From the NCBI RefSeq assembly GCF_007197995.1, contig NZ_VKKH01000008.1, positions 62,001-126,000 of the forward strand: 64,000 nucleotides of DNA, in the 5' to 3' direction. The translations under genes and the position numbers were made by a program. This DNA comes from Aliiglaciecola sp. M165 (GTDB lineage Bacteria > Pseudomonadota > Gammaproteobacteria > Enterobacterales > Alteromonadaceae). The stretch's first letter is position 1. Every line of letters begins with the position of its first letter. Positions 46,810 to 57,700 of the stretch are shown one piece after another. The notes under the pieces were generated by a model. The model saw nothing but the letters and a program-made list of their open reading frames with translations, had not been told where the DNA came from and made no database searches.

Positions 46810-47325
46810 ATGAATAAAGATGAAGAGTTGTTGGTCGCGCTAAGAAAGGTGATCCGTGCCATTGATCTGCGTTCCAAACAATTAAACAAAGATGTTGGGC
46901 TAACGGGGCCGCAATTGCTAGTAATGCAAAATGTTGGCAAAGATCCCGGCATCATGGCTCGCCAAGTGGCTGAAAATATTACGCTTAGCCCCGCAACTGT
47001 AACCAGTATTCTCGACAGGCTGGAAATAAAGCAATTGGTGCATCGAGTCAGAAGTACCGAAGATAAACGCAAAGTAGGCTTGTTTTTGACAGAAAAGGGG
47101 CAGGATATCTTGCAAGATGCACCATTGCCTTTTCAAGAGCATTTTACCAATCGCTTTACCCAACTTGAAGAATGGGAGCAAAGTCAAATGGTCGCCACTA
47201 TGCAACGTATAGCAAAAATGATGGATGCGCAGAATATCGATGCATCGCCGTTGTTGGAAGTGGGGAATTTGGCGGACAAAGTCGAGGTGGATATCGCACC
47301 AACAACGGACAAAACCAAAAAATAA
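46810..47325 (+). CDS. MarR-family transcriptional regulator
   Basis: 171 residues from ATG 46810, with GAGGAA directly upstream; a longer frame overlaps the transporter gene. The winged helix-turn-helix is MARQVAENITLSPATVTSILDRLE, with the wing RVRSTEDKRKVGLFLTEKG. It lies 34 bp after the BCCT gene and is probably co-transcribed, so it may control osmolyte uptake. This is unusual, because choline genes are usually under TetR-type BetI. Confidence 0.88.
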   Translation: MNKDEELLVALRKVIRAIDLRSKQLNKDVGLTGPQLLVMQNVGKDPGIMARQVAENITLSPATVTSILDRLEIKQLVHRVRSTEDKRKVGLFLTEKGQDILQDAPLPFQEHFTNRFTQLEEWEQSQMVATMQRIAKMMDAQNIDASPLLEVGNLADKVEVDIAPTTDKTKK

Positions 47326-47382
47326 ATCTAAGCCCTTTAGTTTAAAAAAGTGTATAAGAAGCAAAAGGTTAAGGAGCCAATA

Positions 47383-47721
47383 TTGGAAATCATTGATTGG
47401 TCTGATTTTGAGAAAGTGGATATTCGGATGGGAACCATTTTGGAGGCCGAGAACTTTCCCGAAGCACAAAAGCCCGCCTATAAACTGAAAGTTGATTTTG
47501 GCCCGGAAATTGGTATTAAAAAATCCAGCGCTCAAATTACGAGTCTATACAGCACCAAGGATTTAATTGGCAAACAAGTGCTAGGAGTGGTGAATTTTCC
47601 ACCCAAACAGATTGGTCCCTTTATGTCTGAATGTCTTGTTACCGGCTTTTATAATGAAGATGGCGCTATTGTGTTGGCAACCTCATCTGGCCCTGTACCA
47701 AATGGTTCGCGATTGCTATAG
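47383..47721 (+). CDS. csaA: CsaA-like tRNA-binding-domain protein
   Basis: 112 residues from TTG 47383, preceded by AAGGAG at 47371-47376; a GTG further upstream lacks such a site. [16 protein letters not shown] at the N-terminus and [21 protein letters not shown] match the OB-fold CsaA/MetRS-beta family. The protein has chaperone or tRNA-binding activity in other bacteria. It stands 57 bp after the MarR gene. Confidence 0.85.
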   Translation: MEIIDWSDFEKVDIRMGTILEAENFPEAQKPAYKLKVDFGPEIGIKKSSAQITSLYSTKDLIGKQVLGVVNFPPKQIGPFMSECLVTGFYNEDGAIVLATSSGPVPNGSRLL

Positions 47722-47867
47722 GTTTTGTCTGTAGGTGGACAATTCAGGAAGAGAACTAAAACAGCATTGCAAATAATTGATCCGCAACTATGAACCGTGC
47801 ATTTCATGCTCTACCCACTTCTTGGATTTTAGCTTGCATCGAATTTAGCGGTTTTATAATCGCTCGA

Positions 47868-48890
47868 TTACTTTTTCAGACTATCAACAGCAAGTTTTGG
47901 TGACCTGTCCGATTTAAACAATCCCCAATTTTTCTCTGCAATACCATCGGGTTTGTCTTCTCCACCTTTCCATTTTTCATCAAAGGCTTCAAAATAGAAG
48001 GATACAATTTTGTTTTCTAACAGCCATTGACGATAGGTCTCAAAAAAGACTTTTTGTGCTTTTTCGCTGGCTTCTCCAATGATCAAACGTTCATCGCCAT
48101 TGGTACTAATCGAGCTAGTTGCCCAACCTGATTCGCCAAGTACAATTTGTTTGTTAGGATGTAATGCCTTGATATCATTAAATGTTTTCTCAGTCCAAGC
48201 AACTGCGTTGTCGAGGGTTTGTGAATTCCACATGGCATAAGCATGCAAAACTATATAATCCAAGGCTTGAGCAATGTCCTGGCTCCAGGGTTTGTTCCAG
48301 AAATTGTAATCGTCGGCCAGCGTCACCGGAACCCTAGTCGCATTTTGCACCTTTTTAACCCAGGAAATGTACTTGGGAACATCTTCGGGTAACAACTTAT
48401 GTGCAGACCAATCAACAAAGATTTCGTTTCCAAGGTTAACGCTGACAATAATATCTTTGTACTCATTGGCCAAGCGAATGACTTCTGAAATCTGTTGCTC
48501 ATTTTCTTCAGCGGTTTGCGTTGAAGACAGCCACGCACCTTGCACGACTCTGACCGGAAGTTGGTGCTTGCGGATCACTTTTAAAACTTGTTCACTGGCC
48601 GCGTCCGCAGCATACATCCGGATTAGGTTCCAGCTGAGATCCCCGTTATGCGTTAAGATCAGCATATCTTCCAGAATATCCTGTTCAGAAGAGACACTGC
48701 CTTTACCCGGACTCTCCCCATCGCGGTAAGACCCATAGGCAATGCCCAATCCAATCCACTGTTCTCCAAGCATTGGGTTGAATACTTCAGTTGTCGTCGT
48801 TGTACTGTTTTGCTGTTGAGCCATACTCATCGCCTGAAAATGAAAACCAAATATTCCGAAAAAGAAAGTGATAACAATTAGCTGTCTCAT
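47868..48890 (-). CDS. GH17-family beta-1,3-glucanase-like secreted enzyme
   Basis: 340 residues. A signal peptide covers about 1-24. The TIM-barrel fold shows VSVNLGNEIFVDW, with the likely acid/base glutamate, and IVLGESGWATSS, with the likely nucleophile. FYFEAFDEKWKG also matches GH17. Such enzymes act on laminarin, an algal storage glucan, or on the bacterium's own glucans. It is a single gene, so it is not part of a visible laminarin locus. Confidence 0.85.
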   Translation of the reverse strand: MRQLIVITFFFGIFGFHFQAMSMAQQQNSTTTTTEVFNPMLGEQWIGLGIAYGSYRDGESPGKGSVSSEQDILEDMLILTHNGDLSWNLIRMYAADAASEQVLKVIRKHQLPVRVVQGAWLSSTQTAEENEQQISEVIRLANEYKDIIVSVNLGNEIFVDWSAHKLLPEDVPKYISWVKKVQNATRVPVTLADDYNFWNKPWSQDIAQALDYIVLHAYAMWNSQTLDNAVAWTEKTFNDIKALHPNKQIVLGESGWATSSISTNGDERLIIGEASEKAQKVFFETYRQWLLENKIVSFYFEAFDEKWKGGEDKPDGIAEKNWGLFKSDRSPKLAVDSLKK

Positions 48891-49185
48891 ATAGTCTCGC
48901 CCAAATTTAGTTTTGTTATACCAAGTTAATATCCCATCAATCCACCGCGCAAAGATATTGGCAAGCTTTTTTCGCTATAAAGGACTTTTTATCAGGTTAT
49001 CAGGGCAAATTTAGTGGATAAACTCTACCCTAGCGAACCGATGAAAGATTTGAGCAATTTGATAAAACCTTGTTTGCTATAGTTTGTAATCTAGGCTGTT
49101 GTCCTTTCTCATCTAATGTGGGACTTTGGCAGCAAGGCGATGATGTGTTGACTCTTCATTGGCATAACTTTGGGATATATTATTC

Positions 49186-50538
49186 ATGCATTTGATGGAC
49201 AGGGCCTTTTATTTTACCGAGACAGAGGCAAGCCCAAAACATGTGGCGGGTCGTATCCTGTTGCATGCTCGTGAAAATAGCGAAAACATCGTCAACCTGG
49301 TTACCAAGTTGCGCTCTTTTACGCAAGCCTTTACGCCATTTAATTGTATCGTGAAAAGTCGTTTGGGCTGGCCCGTTAGGTTGCAAAGTGTTGCGCAACT
49401 GAATATGGAATACCACATTCAGTTGCATAACATTGCTGACACAGAAAACGCTGCGCTGGTTGACGAGCTCATTGGTCAATTGCATCAATCTTTGCTGGAT
49501 CGGACACAACCCCTTTGGCAATGCCATGTTATTTACAGCGAATCTAGTCAAGTCTCTATCATCTATGTAAAAGTTCACCACGCGTATGGTGATGGTGTCA
49601 TGTTGCTCAAACGAGTGATGGGGAGTTTTAGCGAAAAGCCAAATGAGCAACTTCGGCCATTTTGGACGATGGAAAAAGATCGCAATAGAAAAGAGCGACG
49701 AAAATCACCGTTTAAAAGGTTTGGTTATCATCTTGTTAGCTTTTGCCGCTCGACGTATCACATGTCGATTATTTTACTGTCAGTTGTGGGCAAAATGCTC
49801 AGACTAACCAATAGGTTTTTTACTTTACCGTTTAGCGCCAGTAAAACTCCAATAAATGGACAAGTCAGATATGGTCGCTCGGTCGCGACTCTACAAATAC
49901 CCTTGGCCAGAATGACTAAACTCTCTCGTCAATCTAATTCGTCAATTAACGATTTATTGTTGACTTGCAGCGACCTTGCCGTAAACCGTTTTCTGCGCGA
50001 ATTGGGTTTTGCAGCAAAAGATCCACTAGTGTGTATGATGCCAATTAATGTTCGCGCCCAAGGTGACGAAAGCGAAGGAAATAAAATCGCCATAGTGCTT
50101 TTACCTCTTGCCAAGCAAGATTCAGATCCCCTCGACAAACTCGAACAAATAAAACACTCTGACAGTCAAGCAAAGCAAATTGCCCACCGATTCACCCCCT
50201 TGTCACTGATGCACTACACGATGTTCTATCAGTCATTAGGGATCCTGTTCGAGATATTAAAATTGTTTCATTGGTCCCGTCCAATTAACAACTTCTTACT
50301 TTCAAATTTAAAAGGACCAGAACAAACACTCTATCTTGGTGAACATCAAATCGCGTCTGTGCATCCCATATCGATCGTACCGCCAGGAGGAGGGTTTAAT
50401 ATTTCGCTGATTAGTTATCAGGATAATATCAATATTGGTGTTGTAAGCTGCAGTGACTTAGTGAAGGATTGCCAGCCACTGGGCGAATATTTCAACGAGG
50501 CCTTTAACACGCTGGAACGCTTATCTGATTTGAGCTAA
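49186..50538 (+). CDS. Wax ester synthase/diacylglycerol acyltransferase family protein
   Basis: 450 residues. The catalytic motif HHAYGDG (HHxxxDG) lies near residue 130. The N-terminal MDRAFYFTE and the C-terminal SNLKGPEQTLYLG and GGFNISLISYQ are family signatures. It would esterify acyl-CoA to long-chain alcohols or diacylglycerol, storing carbon as neutral lipid. No clear ribosome-binding site was found for ATG 49186; the Met three codons on is a possible start. It is transcribed alone. Confidence 0.87.
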   Translation: MHLMDRAFYFTETEASPKHVAGRILLHARENSENIVNLVTKLRSFTQAFTPFNCIVKSRLGWPVRLQSVAQLNMEYHIQLHNIADTENAALVDELIGQLHQSLLDRTQPLWQCHVIYSESSQVSIIYVKVHHAYGDGVMLLKRVMGSFSEKPNEQLRPFWTMEKDRNRKERRKSPFKRFGYHLVSFCRSTYHMSIILLSVVGKMLRLTNRFFTLPFSASKTPINGQVRYGRSVATLQIPLARMTKLSRQSNSSINDLLLTCSDLAVNRFLRELGFAAKDPLVCMMPINVRAQGDESEGNKIAIVLLPLAKQDSDPLDKLEQIKHSDSQAKQIAHRFTPLSLMHYTMFYQSLGILFEILKLFHWSRPINNFLLSNLKGPEQTLYLGEHQIASVHPISIVPPGGGFNISLISYQDNINIGVVSCSDLVKDCQPLGEYFNEAFNTLERLSDLS

Positions 50539-50952
50539 ATGCGACACTATAAAGTTGCATATTTTACGCATAGAGTAGGGTGGATGGAGAGTGTTTTCCT
50601 CACTCGTTGTTAAGCATTATAGGATGCAATGAAAACCCAATCGTCAGGCAAAATGTGGAAAATGGTAGCTAAAAGCAGACATTTAAAATTCGGTTGCGGT
50701 GACTTATCATGGATTGATAAGACTAAAAGTCTAATAGATACAATACCTTTCATTGCCTGTACGAAAAATAACCAAAAGGCCTTATTAATTTACCGAAAAA
50801 AGCGCTAAAATTAATCTTCTATTCAAAGAGGTTAACGGCATCTTTGAAAAAGACAATCTTGGGCTGTATTAGCAAGTGTCGTTCTTAACAGAGGACGCAT
50901 GCTGTTCACTGAAGTTTAATACAGGAATAATATTTCAGTCGGAGACAGACCG
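50539..50952. other. Intergenic region upstream of the LuxR-type regulator
   Basis: 414 bp without a recognisable gene on either strand. No clear repeat or terminator was seen. It should contain the promoter of the regulator gene near its right end. Confidence 0.5.
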
Positions 50953-51669
50953 ATGAACAAACACATGGAAAGTATCAGTGTCATCATTGCAGTGGAGACT
51001 TGTATATATCGAGAAGGAATTAGCCATCTACTCGAACAACATCCAAATATCGTAATTGTTGATAAGGTATCCAATTTCGACGCAGTCTTAAATGCGTGTA
51101 ATGAGTTTTCAAACGAAACTCATCAAAATCTCGGCCAGAACAGCGACAAGTTGTCTGCAGATTTACTGCTGCTTGACGCTACAATGCCAGGTGCTCTCGA
51201 CCTTGTCAGCACCGTAAATAGCCAATTCCCGGACGTTCATATTGTTATGTTATCAATGCGCGCGTGTAAAGATGATATGTCCTTATTTGCAGCAAAAGGG
51301 TGTCAGGAATTTGTTTCAAGAGAGGATTCAGTTGATGATCTTTTGCACTGTATAGACGCGGCCATCAATGATGGATTTTGGTGCTCGAAGCGCATTGCAA
51401 AGCTTTTGTTAAAAGAAGATTCCGTGCATTCATCTAGCCACGTTGGTTCTTTGTTTGACGATGATCTAGGAGTGTTAACACGAAGACAAACCAAAGTGTT
51501 AAACCTGCTTGGCACTGGGTTATCTAACAAAGAGATCGCGCGCAATTTGAACATCGAAACGAACACAGTGAAAAATCACGTTCACCAGATTTTGCAGAAG
51601 TTGCACGTTAGCACGCGGCGTGAAGCTGCCGCCAAAATACAAAAGAATACCAATAGTTATTATAGCTAA
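50953..51669 (+). CDS. LuxR/NarL-type response regulator with an atypical receiver
   Basis: 238 residues. The N-terminal receiver keeps the phosphoacceptor Asp75 (LLLLDATMPG). The usual DD pair near the N-terminus reads Val14-Glu15, and the usual Lys is Arg (VSREDS). The C-terminal LuxR helix-turn-helix is LTRRQTKVLNLLGTGLSNKE, followed by TNTVKNHVHQILQKL. It may be regulated without normal phosphorylation. No histidine kinase gene is adjacent. Confidence 0.87.
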   Translation: MNKHMESISVIIAVETCIYREGISHLLEQHPNIVIVDKVSNFDAVLNACNEFSNETHQNLGQNSDKLSADLLLLDATMPGALDLVSTVNSQFPDVHIVMLSMRACKDDMSLFAAKGCQEFVSREDSVDDLLHCIDAAINDGFWCSKRIAKLLLKEDSVHSSSHVGSLFDDDLGVLTRRQTKVLNLLGTGLSNKEIARNLNIETNTVKNHVHQILQKLHVSTRREAAAKIQKNTNSYYS

Positions 51670-51858
51670 GACGTTTGGTGCTAGGCAGCTAGTCGATTTC
51701 TGAATCTTGTTTCACGTGACTTAGACTCAGCGATTTGGTTCGTATAAGTTATACATAGGGTTCAAAATGGTCCTAAAATGGAACTATAGCAGTCGGTTAT
51801 GGTTCCTAATTCCTGCCTTTTTTAGACCTTAACTCCTACTTGTCTGAGCGCTATCGTT

Positions 51859-52242
51859 ATGCTTTTTGGTTTATCATCATGGTTTTTCCGCAAGGGCAAA
51901 TTGGATGTGACTCTAGTAACGGTTGGGCTAGCAACCTTGATGCGTGACATACTGAATAGGGCATGGAGTGAACAGCGAGCAAATGTCTCGCTGATCCAGC
52001 ATTATTCAACGTTGGATGAGTTTTTACGCATTGGGTCTGAGCACCCACCTGAGGTTATGGTGGTTGAATCATCGGCAGAAGAGCTGTTGCGAATACAATC
52101 ATTATTACCTGTTTCAAATGTTTTAAGGATCCTTGACTTGGGTAAGTCGTTTGAATGGCATCGTCCACATTTACCCATGGTTAAATACGGTCAATTGACC
52201 TCTGAACAGCTGATTCACGTTATTTTGATGGCGCAACCATAA
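51859..52242 (+). CDS. Small hypothetical protein, receiver-like pattern
   Basis: 127 residues, not recognised. The strand/helix alternation (LDVTLVTVG, LMRDILNRAW, EVMVVESSAEELL, VLRILDLG) resembles a degenerate receiver fold without acidic pocket or DNA-binding domain. It follows the LuxR-type gene by 190 bp on the same strand, so it may be a partner. Its end overlaps the convergent glycosyltransferase gene by 23 bp. Confidence 0.55.
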   Translation: MLFGLSSWFFRKGKLDVTLVTVGLATLMRDILNRAWSEQRANVSLIQHYSTLDEFLRIGSEHPPEVMVVESSAEELLRIQSLLPVSNVLRILDLGKSFEWHRPHLPMVKYGQLTSEQLIHVILMAQP

Positions 52243-54775
52243 AATGATTTTGCGCAGAGAATTGTTGATGAAAATCATCTACTGTCAGACTTCGAATGTT
52301 GCTTATGGGTTGTTCACCAAAATCACCGACTAATTTAGATGGACCCACAATGTTTAGTTGTCCTCCTAGACTGCGCAAAATGTTTGCCAGTTTAAAGGAA
52401 GCTGCTTTCACCCTAGGGAAGGTGCCAGTGTCGTGCTTTCGGGTGTCCCCCGGATCAAAGCGGCCGAGGGTATAGTCAAACTCACAACCATGCCAAAAAA
52501 GCGTTCTACAGCCTAAATACAGGGCCAGTTGTGAGGCAAACAACATAACCGAACAATTATGATGAAAACCAAAGCTGATATTGGTTGAAATACCATCCCC
52601 GCGACGGATCCTCACAAAGTCTACCTCATCGGATAAATGGAAAGTATCACAATACCCCGCGTAGACATGGTGACTTCCTTTAGCGGCACATAAATACTCA
52701 CTTGCCCGGGCATCGGTTAAAAATCTGCGGTCACTAACACAATAAAAATCTGCATCTCTGCCGATAGATTTATGCAGTAGAGACGCCGCATTGACACTGA
52801 TGATTTTATTCTGAGCTATGAGAGATAATTCAGTCGACGTAACTGAAGGGCCATTGCCGATGATATGGCACACATTCTGGCGCCAACTATTTCTTTTATC
52901 CAATAATTTTCGCGACAAGCTGATAGTTTGCGCAAATTCGTCGGATGTCCTAGGAGATTTTTTACCGGTTAACTGATATCGAACTGGGGCAATGGGTTTT
53001 CTGCACATAATTTCAGTTTTTATTGGCGTTCTCGTCTTAGTTGGCGCAACGGACAATAAACCGTCTCTTGTCTTTGTCTGATGTCCATATATCTCCTGGT
53101 AATAGATTTGGGTGTAATGAGACAAGACTTTCTCCGGGGCCCAATTGTCTATCATCCATTGTCGGTTTCGCGTTTTCAAAGGCGTCAAATCTTGATTGGC
53201 TAAGCTTCCCAATATGACTTCTAGCGAATCAATCGGCGTGTTTTGCCAGGGTAATTCAGAGATGTTCGAACCGGTAATGTCACTGAGTAGCTGGATAGTC
53301 GTCGGGTCTAAATAAGCACAGGTTATGCAGCCTTGGGCCAATGCTTCTAATGACGTTAGGTGGTAACCACCTGTTACACATTCATCGATAACAAGATCCA
53401 CCTGACGACGAAGTTCACACAACTTTTGCCAACTCATGTTGGTGACAGTGAAAGCCCGGATAAGTTTTTGTTGCTCCAAGCGGCTAAGTATCGAAGACGT
53501 TTCTTTATAGCCTTTCCCTCTGCACGTTTTCGCATAATCAGGATAGCTGTTTATATCTGTTGGAGCATAAAGCACTTTCATTCGTTTGCGCTTTGTAAAT
53601 GTCTGTTTTGTTAGGGGGGGCACAGAAAAGTCTTTTAGAAAAACATCTAAAGCATTGGGCACTGCAATGGCATTTGGGAAAAATCGCGCCTGCTTTTGGG
53701 CAACCACCAAGGTTGTGATGTCATTACGATAAAGCAGATCTCTGCCAGGAAACGCATGTTTGAGCACCTCAGGTTCGGAGTGATATTGCAACACGGCAGG
53801 CTTGTTTTTAAGCGCACTCCTAAAAGGTTTCATTTGTGGGCTGTCTTTGTCTAACCAATTGTGGAAATGCACGAAATCTGCACTAGCAAGCAGATGCTGC
53901 ACCTTATTATTTTCGTTGAGCAAAACGTCTCTAGGGTATCGCCTGCCATTGGTGATTTGAGATGCCGTGATGACTCGACTGTGGTGAGGCGTATACCGAT
54001 TGAGCATATTGTGCAGATTCCACAAGGCGCCAGCGCAGTTGGTCAATCCAACATGAACAATATTGAGCGCTTGTTTGACCCTAACCACTTTCGCCTTAGA
54101 TTGATTCTCCGTGTTACTCGTCGAGCTCTGTAGCTTGCCGGACCTATTGGCGTCGAATACGACTAAACTTTGTTTGGGCAAGGAGGTTAACGCACTGTCT
54201 TGGCTTAAGTTGAATAGCTCAATCCCATTACTTTGCAATGACTGATATAAAGCACCATATTCTTGGTCAATCTGCTGTACTTTTTTTTGCAAAACGTGCT
54301 GCCCCGTGTCGGCAAAAAAATGATTGTCGGTTAAATCGACCCCGATCAAGCCAATACGTTTTGCGCCCATAAACGCCGCCAGACAGACTGCAAAATAAGG
54401 GGAGTTTTGCGTGTAGTGGATACCCGACGTTTGTGGAAAGTCAGCCCCTGCTTTAACACCTAGAGGCGTCTTAACAAGCTGACTGTACTTAAGAGGCAGC
54501 GGCAATTGAGAAAATACGTATTTGCACCGACTATGTTGCACGTAATGATAACGACCTAGCCTGTATTGGTGAGGAGGATTGAGTGCGACTAAGTAATTGG
54601 GCGTAAACAGCCGCCCAACGTCATTTACACCAATAGTGCTGTAGCGACTAGGATGTTTAAGACTAGTTAAAGAAGAGCCGCATCCGCAGACGATGATGTT
54701 GCTGCCTTGATGAATATTCCTAAAGACTTGCCAATCCAATTGTCTAACCACCCATTTTAATTTTTTGGGCCTCAT
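52220..54775 (-). CDS. DUF115-like / glycosyltransferase GT-B / DUF115-like fusion protein
   Basis: 851 residues in three parts. Residues ~25-210 (IIVCGCGSSLTSLKHPSRYS, GLIGVDLTDNHFF) resemble DUF115/MptE-like enzymes of flagellin or glycan modification. Residues ~240-590 look like a GT-B glycosyltransferase (LNIVHVGLTNCAGALWNLHN, VLYAPTDINSYPDYA, GYHLTSLEALAQGC). Residues ~645-830 are a second DUF115-like module (CHIIGNGPSVTSTE, DADFYCVSDRRFL). The start overlaps the DUF4157 protein gene by 32 bp; no good ribosome-binding site is seen, so coupling is likely. A later TTG or GTG start is possible. It may glycosylate an injection-system component or a surface glycan. Confidence 0.75.
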   Translation of the reverse strand: MRPKKLKWVVRQLDWQVFRNIHQGSNIIVCGCGSSLTSLKHPSRYSTIGVNDVGRLFTPNYLVALNPPHQYRLGRYHYVQHSRCKYVFSQLPLPLKYSQLVKTPLGVKAGADFPQTSGIHYTQNSPYFAVCLAAFMGAKRIGLIGVDLTDNHFFADTGQHVLQKKVQQIDQEYGALYQSLQSNGIELFNLSQDSALTSLPKQSLVVFDANRSGKLQSSTSNTENQSKAKVVRVKQALNIVHVGLTNCAGALWNLHNMLNRYTPHHSRVITASQITNGRRYPRDVLLNENNKVQHLLASADFVHFHNWLDKDSPQMKPFRSALKNKPAVLQYHSEPEVLKHAFPGRDLLYRNDITTLVVAQKQARFFPNAIAVPNALDVFLKDFSVPPLTKQTFTKRKRMKVLYAPTDINSYPDYAKTCRGKGYKETSSILSRLEQQKLIRAFTVTNMSWQKLCELRRQVDLVIDECVTGGYHLTSLEALAQGCITCAYLDPTTIQLLSDITGSNISELPWQNTPIDSLEVILGSLANQDLTPLKTRNRQWMIDNWAPEKVLSHYTQIYYQEIYGHQTKTRDGLLSVAPTKTRTPIKTEIMCRKPIAPVRYQLTGKKSPRTSDEFAQTISLSRKLLDKRNSWRQNVCHIIGNGPSVTSTELSLIAQNKIISVNAASLLHKSIGRDADFYCVSDRRFLTDARASEYLCAAKGSHHVYAGYCDTFHLSDEVDFVRIRRGDGISTNISFGFHHNCSVMLFASQLALYLGCRTLFWHGCEFDYTLGRFDPGDTRKHDTGTFPRVKAASFKLANILRSLGGQLNIVGPSKLVGDFGEQPISNIRSLTVDDFHQQFSAQNHFMVAPSK

Positions 54776-57700
54776 GCAAGGTTTTAATACTTGGTATTAC
54801 TTTTGTCTCCACCGTGTCTTGCCAGTTTTTTAACCCTCTGGCGCCGACATCCGGTGGTGTGTAGGCTCGAATCGCACTGTTAAACGCTGAGCGCGTGGCG
54901 AACCCTCCTGATAGTTTGCGAACAGCTTTTATTCTTGTCATCGTTGTACCGGTAAAGATAGAGGGGAAGAAAGGTCCTTTACCGCCGCTATATTCAATGG
55001 CACTTAACTGGGTTCCTGATGCGCTGGACAAGCTAGGTGTTTGGCTGGCAGAAAAATCAGGTTTTTCCACAACGGAAACATCCTTAATTTTAGGCTTGTT
55101 ATCTTTTACCCAGTTTTTGCCACCTTTGTGCAAGTAAAGGCCCGCTTCCATTTTTACCGACTTGGCATAGGGTTTAAAGGTGCCACCGTGGTAGCTGACT
55201 GTAGATTTCCACCACACTACATTTTTGTCATTATCGGTCACAAAACGTTTAGCCACAGATTCAAACGAGCGCATAGTACCGGAATTGACTGAATTAGGGC
55301 CAGGGACCAGGTTATAAGGCTTGCCTTCGCCACCAATACTTTCGTTAACCAAGTGCATTTGCACCCATTTATTGGTGGCCGTTGTAAGCCCTTTTTGAGC
55401 GATTTTCTTCCATCCCGATACGCCTGAATTGATGCTGGTATCTACAGGTGTACTGCCGGCCACTAATTTGCCTTTGGACAGTTTGTCCACCTTAACTGTT
55501 GAAGGTCTGGCCGGACCTGAATTACCTCTTGCTGGGCTCCAGACAGGCTCTGGAATGTCGCCAGGGTTAATACCGCCACTGAGTTTGGCAAAAGCTTGTG
55601 ATGTTGCTGCAACGTCCGCCACCATGGCGTCTTTATCGGATTTTTTAAATGGATGTTTAACCGTATGGGTTTCGGCTTTTTTCTGTTTATCGTCTGCATT
55701 ATCAAGATGTTTTTGCTGAACCGGATCGGGATTGTCTTTGAGCTGCTTTTTCTTTTCTTGGATGTAACTTTCAACGGTCTGCGGCGTTGAAGCAATCATC
55801 ATCTGGCCTTTTTTGCCCTTTTTCTTGAAGAACAAGGTGTGGTTTTCGCCAGCCTTGTTTTTGAATTTTTTCTTGGTGTTAAACCAAGAAACCACTTTGT
55901 CTTTAAGTTTACCCGCGCCTTTTTTGGCTTTCTTGAGCAAGTTCTTAGCAAATCCAACAATTTTATCGATGACTTTATTAACAATTTTATCGATGGGTTT
56001 TCGAATTTTTTTGATGATATTGGAGACCGCTTTGCCAATACCGGACAGACCAATCAATCGGGCCAGGAAGTTTAAAATAATTGGAATGGTCATCGCCAGT
56101 GCCGACTCGACTTTAGACGCCGCCGCAGAGATTTTACCGGCGGCAATATTGCCAATAGAATCAAACACGCTTTTGACAAACTCTACGATCCGTTGCCAGT
56201 TTTCCACAAAAAACATGATAGTGTTGTAGATGGCTAAAATGGCCTGAACAATGGCTCCAGCCGGATTAAGAAAGCTGAGCAATTTGATAACGGCTTGTTT
56301 AACGACATTGACGATTAGCCAATTACGTATGCCCTCCATCACTTGCTGTTTTATCTCGGCAGCTTTTTCTTTAATCATTTCCCATAAAGCAATCGGTCCC
56401 TCGGTAATCAGTTTTTTAACAATATCGACAGTGGTCTCGGCGATTTTCACCACACGCTCGCCTAGTCGCTTGACCAGTTTGATCCGGATCCGCTGCCAGG
56501 TGAGGCCAAGTATTTGCAGGACCAAACTGAAAATACCTTTAAGGTCCCACTTGTCTGGGAGGGTGATGGGAACCTCAGCCATAGCCCCCGTTAACCAGCT
56601 AATCAGGCCAGAAATCAGATGTTTTTTGATGTTGGTAACAAACTGGCCGATGCCTTTTTTGACCGCCTTGATGATATTGCCGATGAAGCCGACTGGATCG
56701 GTGACGATCGTTTTAATCACCACTTTACCTTTATTGATAATGCCCATCAGTTGGTCTGTGGCGAAACCTGCTTTTTTCAATGCCCATTCAAAAAACTTAA
56801 GCATGGCATTAAGCAGAAGGTTGCCAAGTTTGGATATCAGACCTGACATCTCTTCTTTCATCTTTTCAATTTTTTCTTCGATGGCTTTAATCGCTGCTTC
56901 ACGTTTTTCTTCGAGTTTTTTCTTCAGCGCTTGTTCTTTGTCGTTAATTTTTTTGTCCAGTGCCTGCAATTTTCCTTTGATGTCCGTCAACGCTGATTGC
57001 CCGACTTCTTGCAGTTCGGGGCCTAGAGTTTGCACAAAGTTTTCTATTTTGACTTTGGCCGCTGCGACGATGTCTTTGCACTCCTGAATGACCTTTTTAT
57101 TTTCTGCTGTGATTTTTTTAACCAGGCCATCAATTGCCGTCACAAAACGGGCTTTTTCTGAATCAAAAATGCCTTTTACTTCGGGCAATTCATCCATCCC
57201 AAAGAGTTTGTCTTTTGCCCACAATAAACTGCCACCAAAGCGGTCATAACGGCGTCGTTTGAAGGCGTCCATTCGGCGTTTAACATTGTCTTCAAACGAG
57301 TTGGTAGCCGCTTTTTCACCGTTATCAAAGTCTTTCAGAGATTGCGTTTCCAAATTCTCTAACTTTTGCTGAACCGTGGTATTTGCAGTTTCGTAAATGC
57401 TATTGATTTGATCGGTGACGGCTTGTCTTTTGAGTTCTAATTTTGATTTTGTTTTAGTTTGCTCTTGTTGCGCCCCTAACAACTCTTGTTGGCGCTCTTG
57501 TTGCATTTTTTGCTTTTCGCTTTGTTCTTCCTTGGCCAGCTCTTGAGCGACGGACTGTTTTTGATCTTGTTCGAGTTTTTTAACCTGTTTTGGGCCCTCC
57601 TTGACATTTTCTTTGACTTTTTTGCGTTCCTTATTCGCCTCGGCTAGGTCACCCTCATCGACCATTTCCAGGTGTTCGTCCTTGATTTGTTCTTCTTTGA

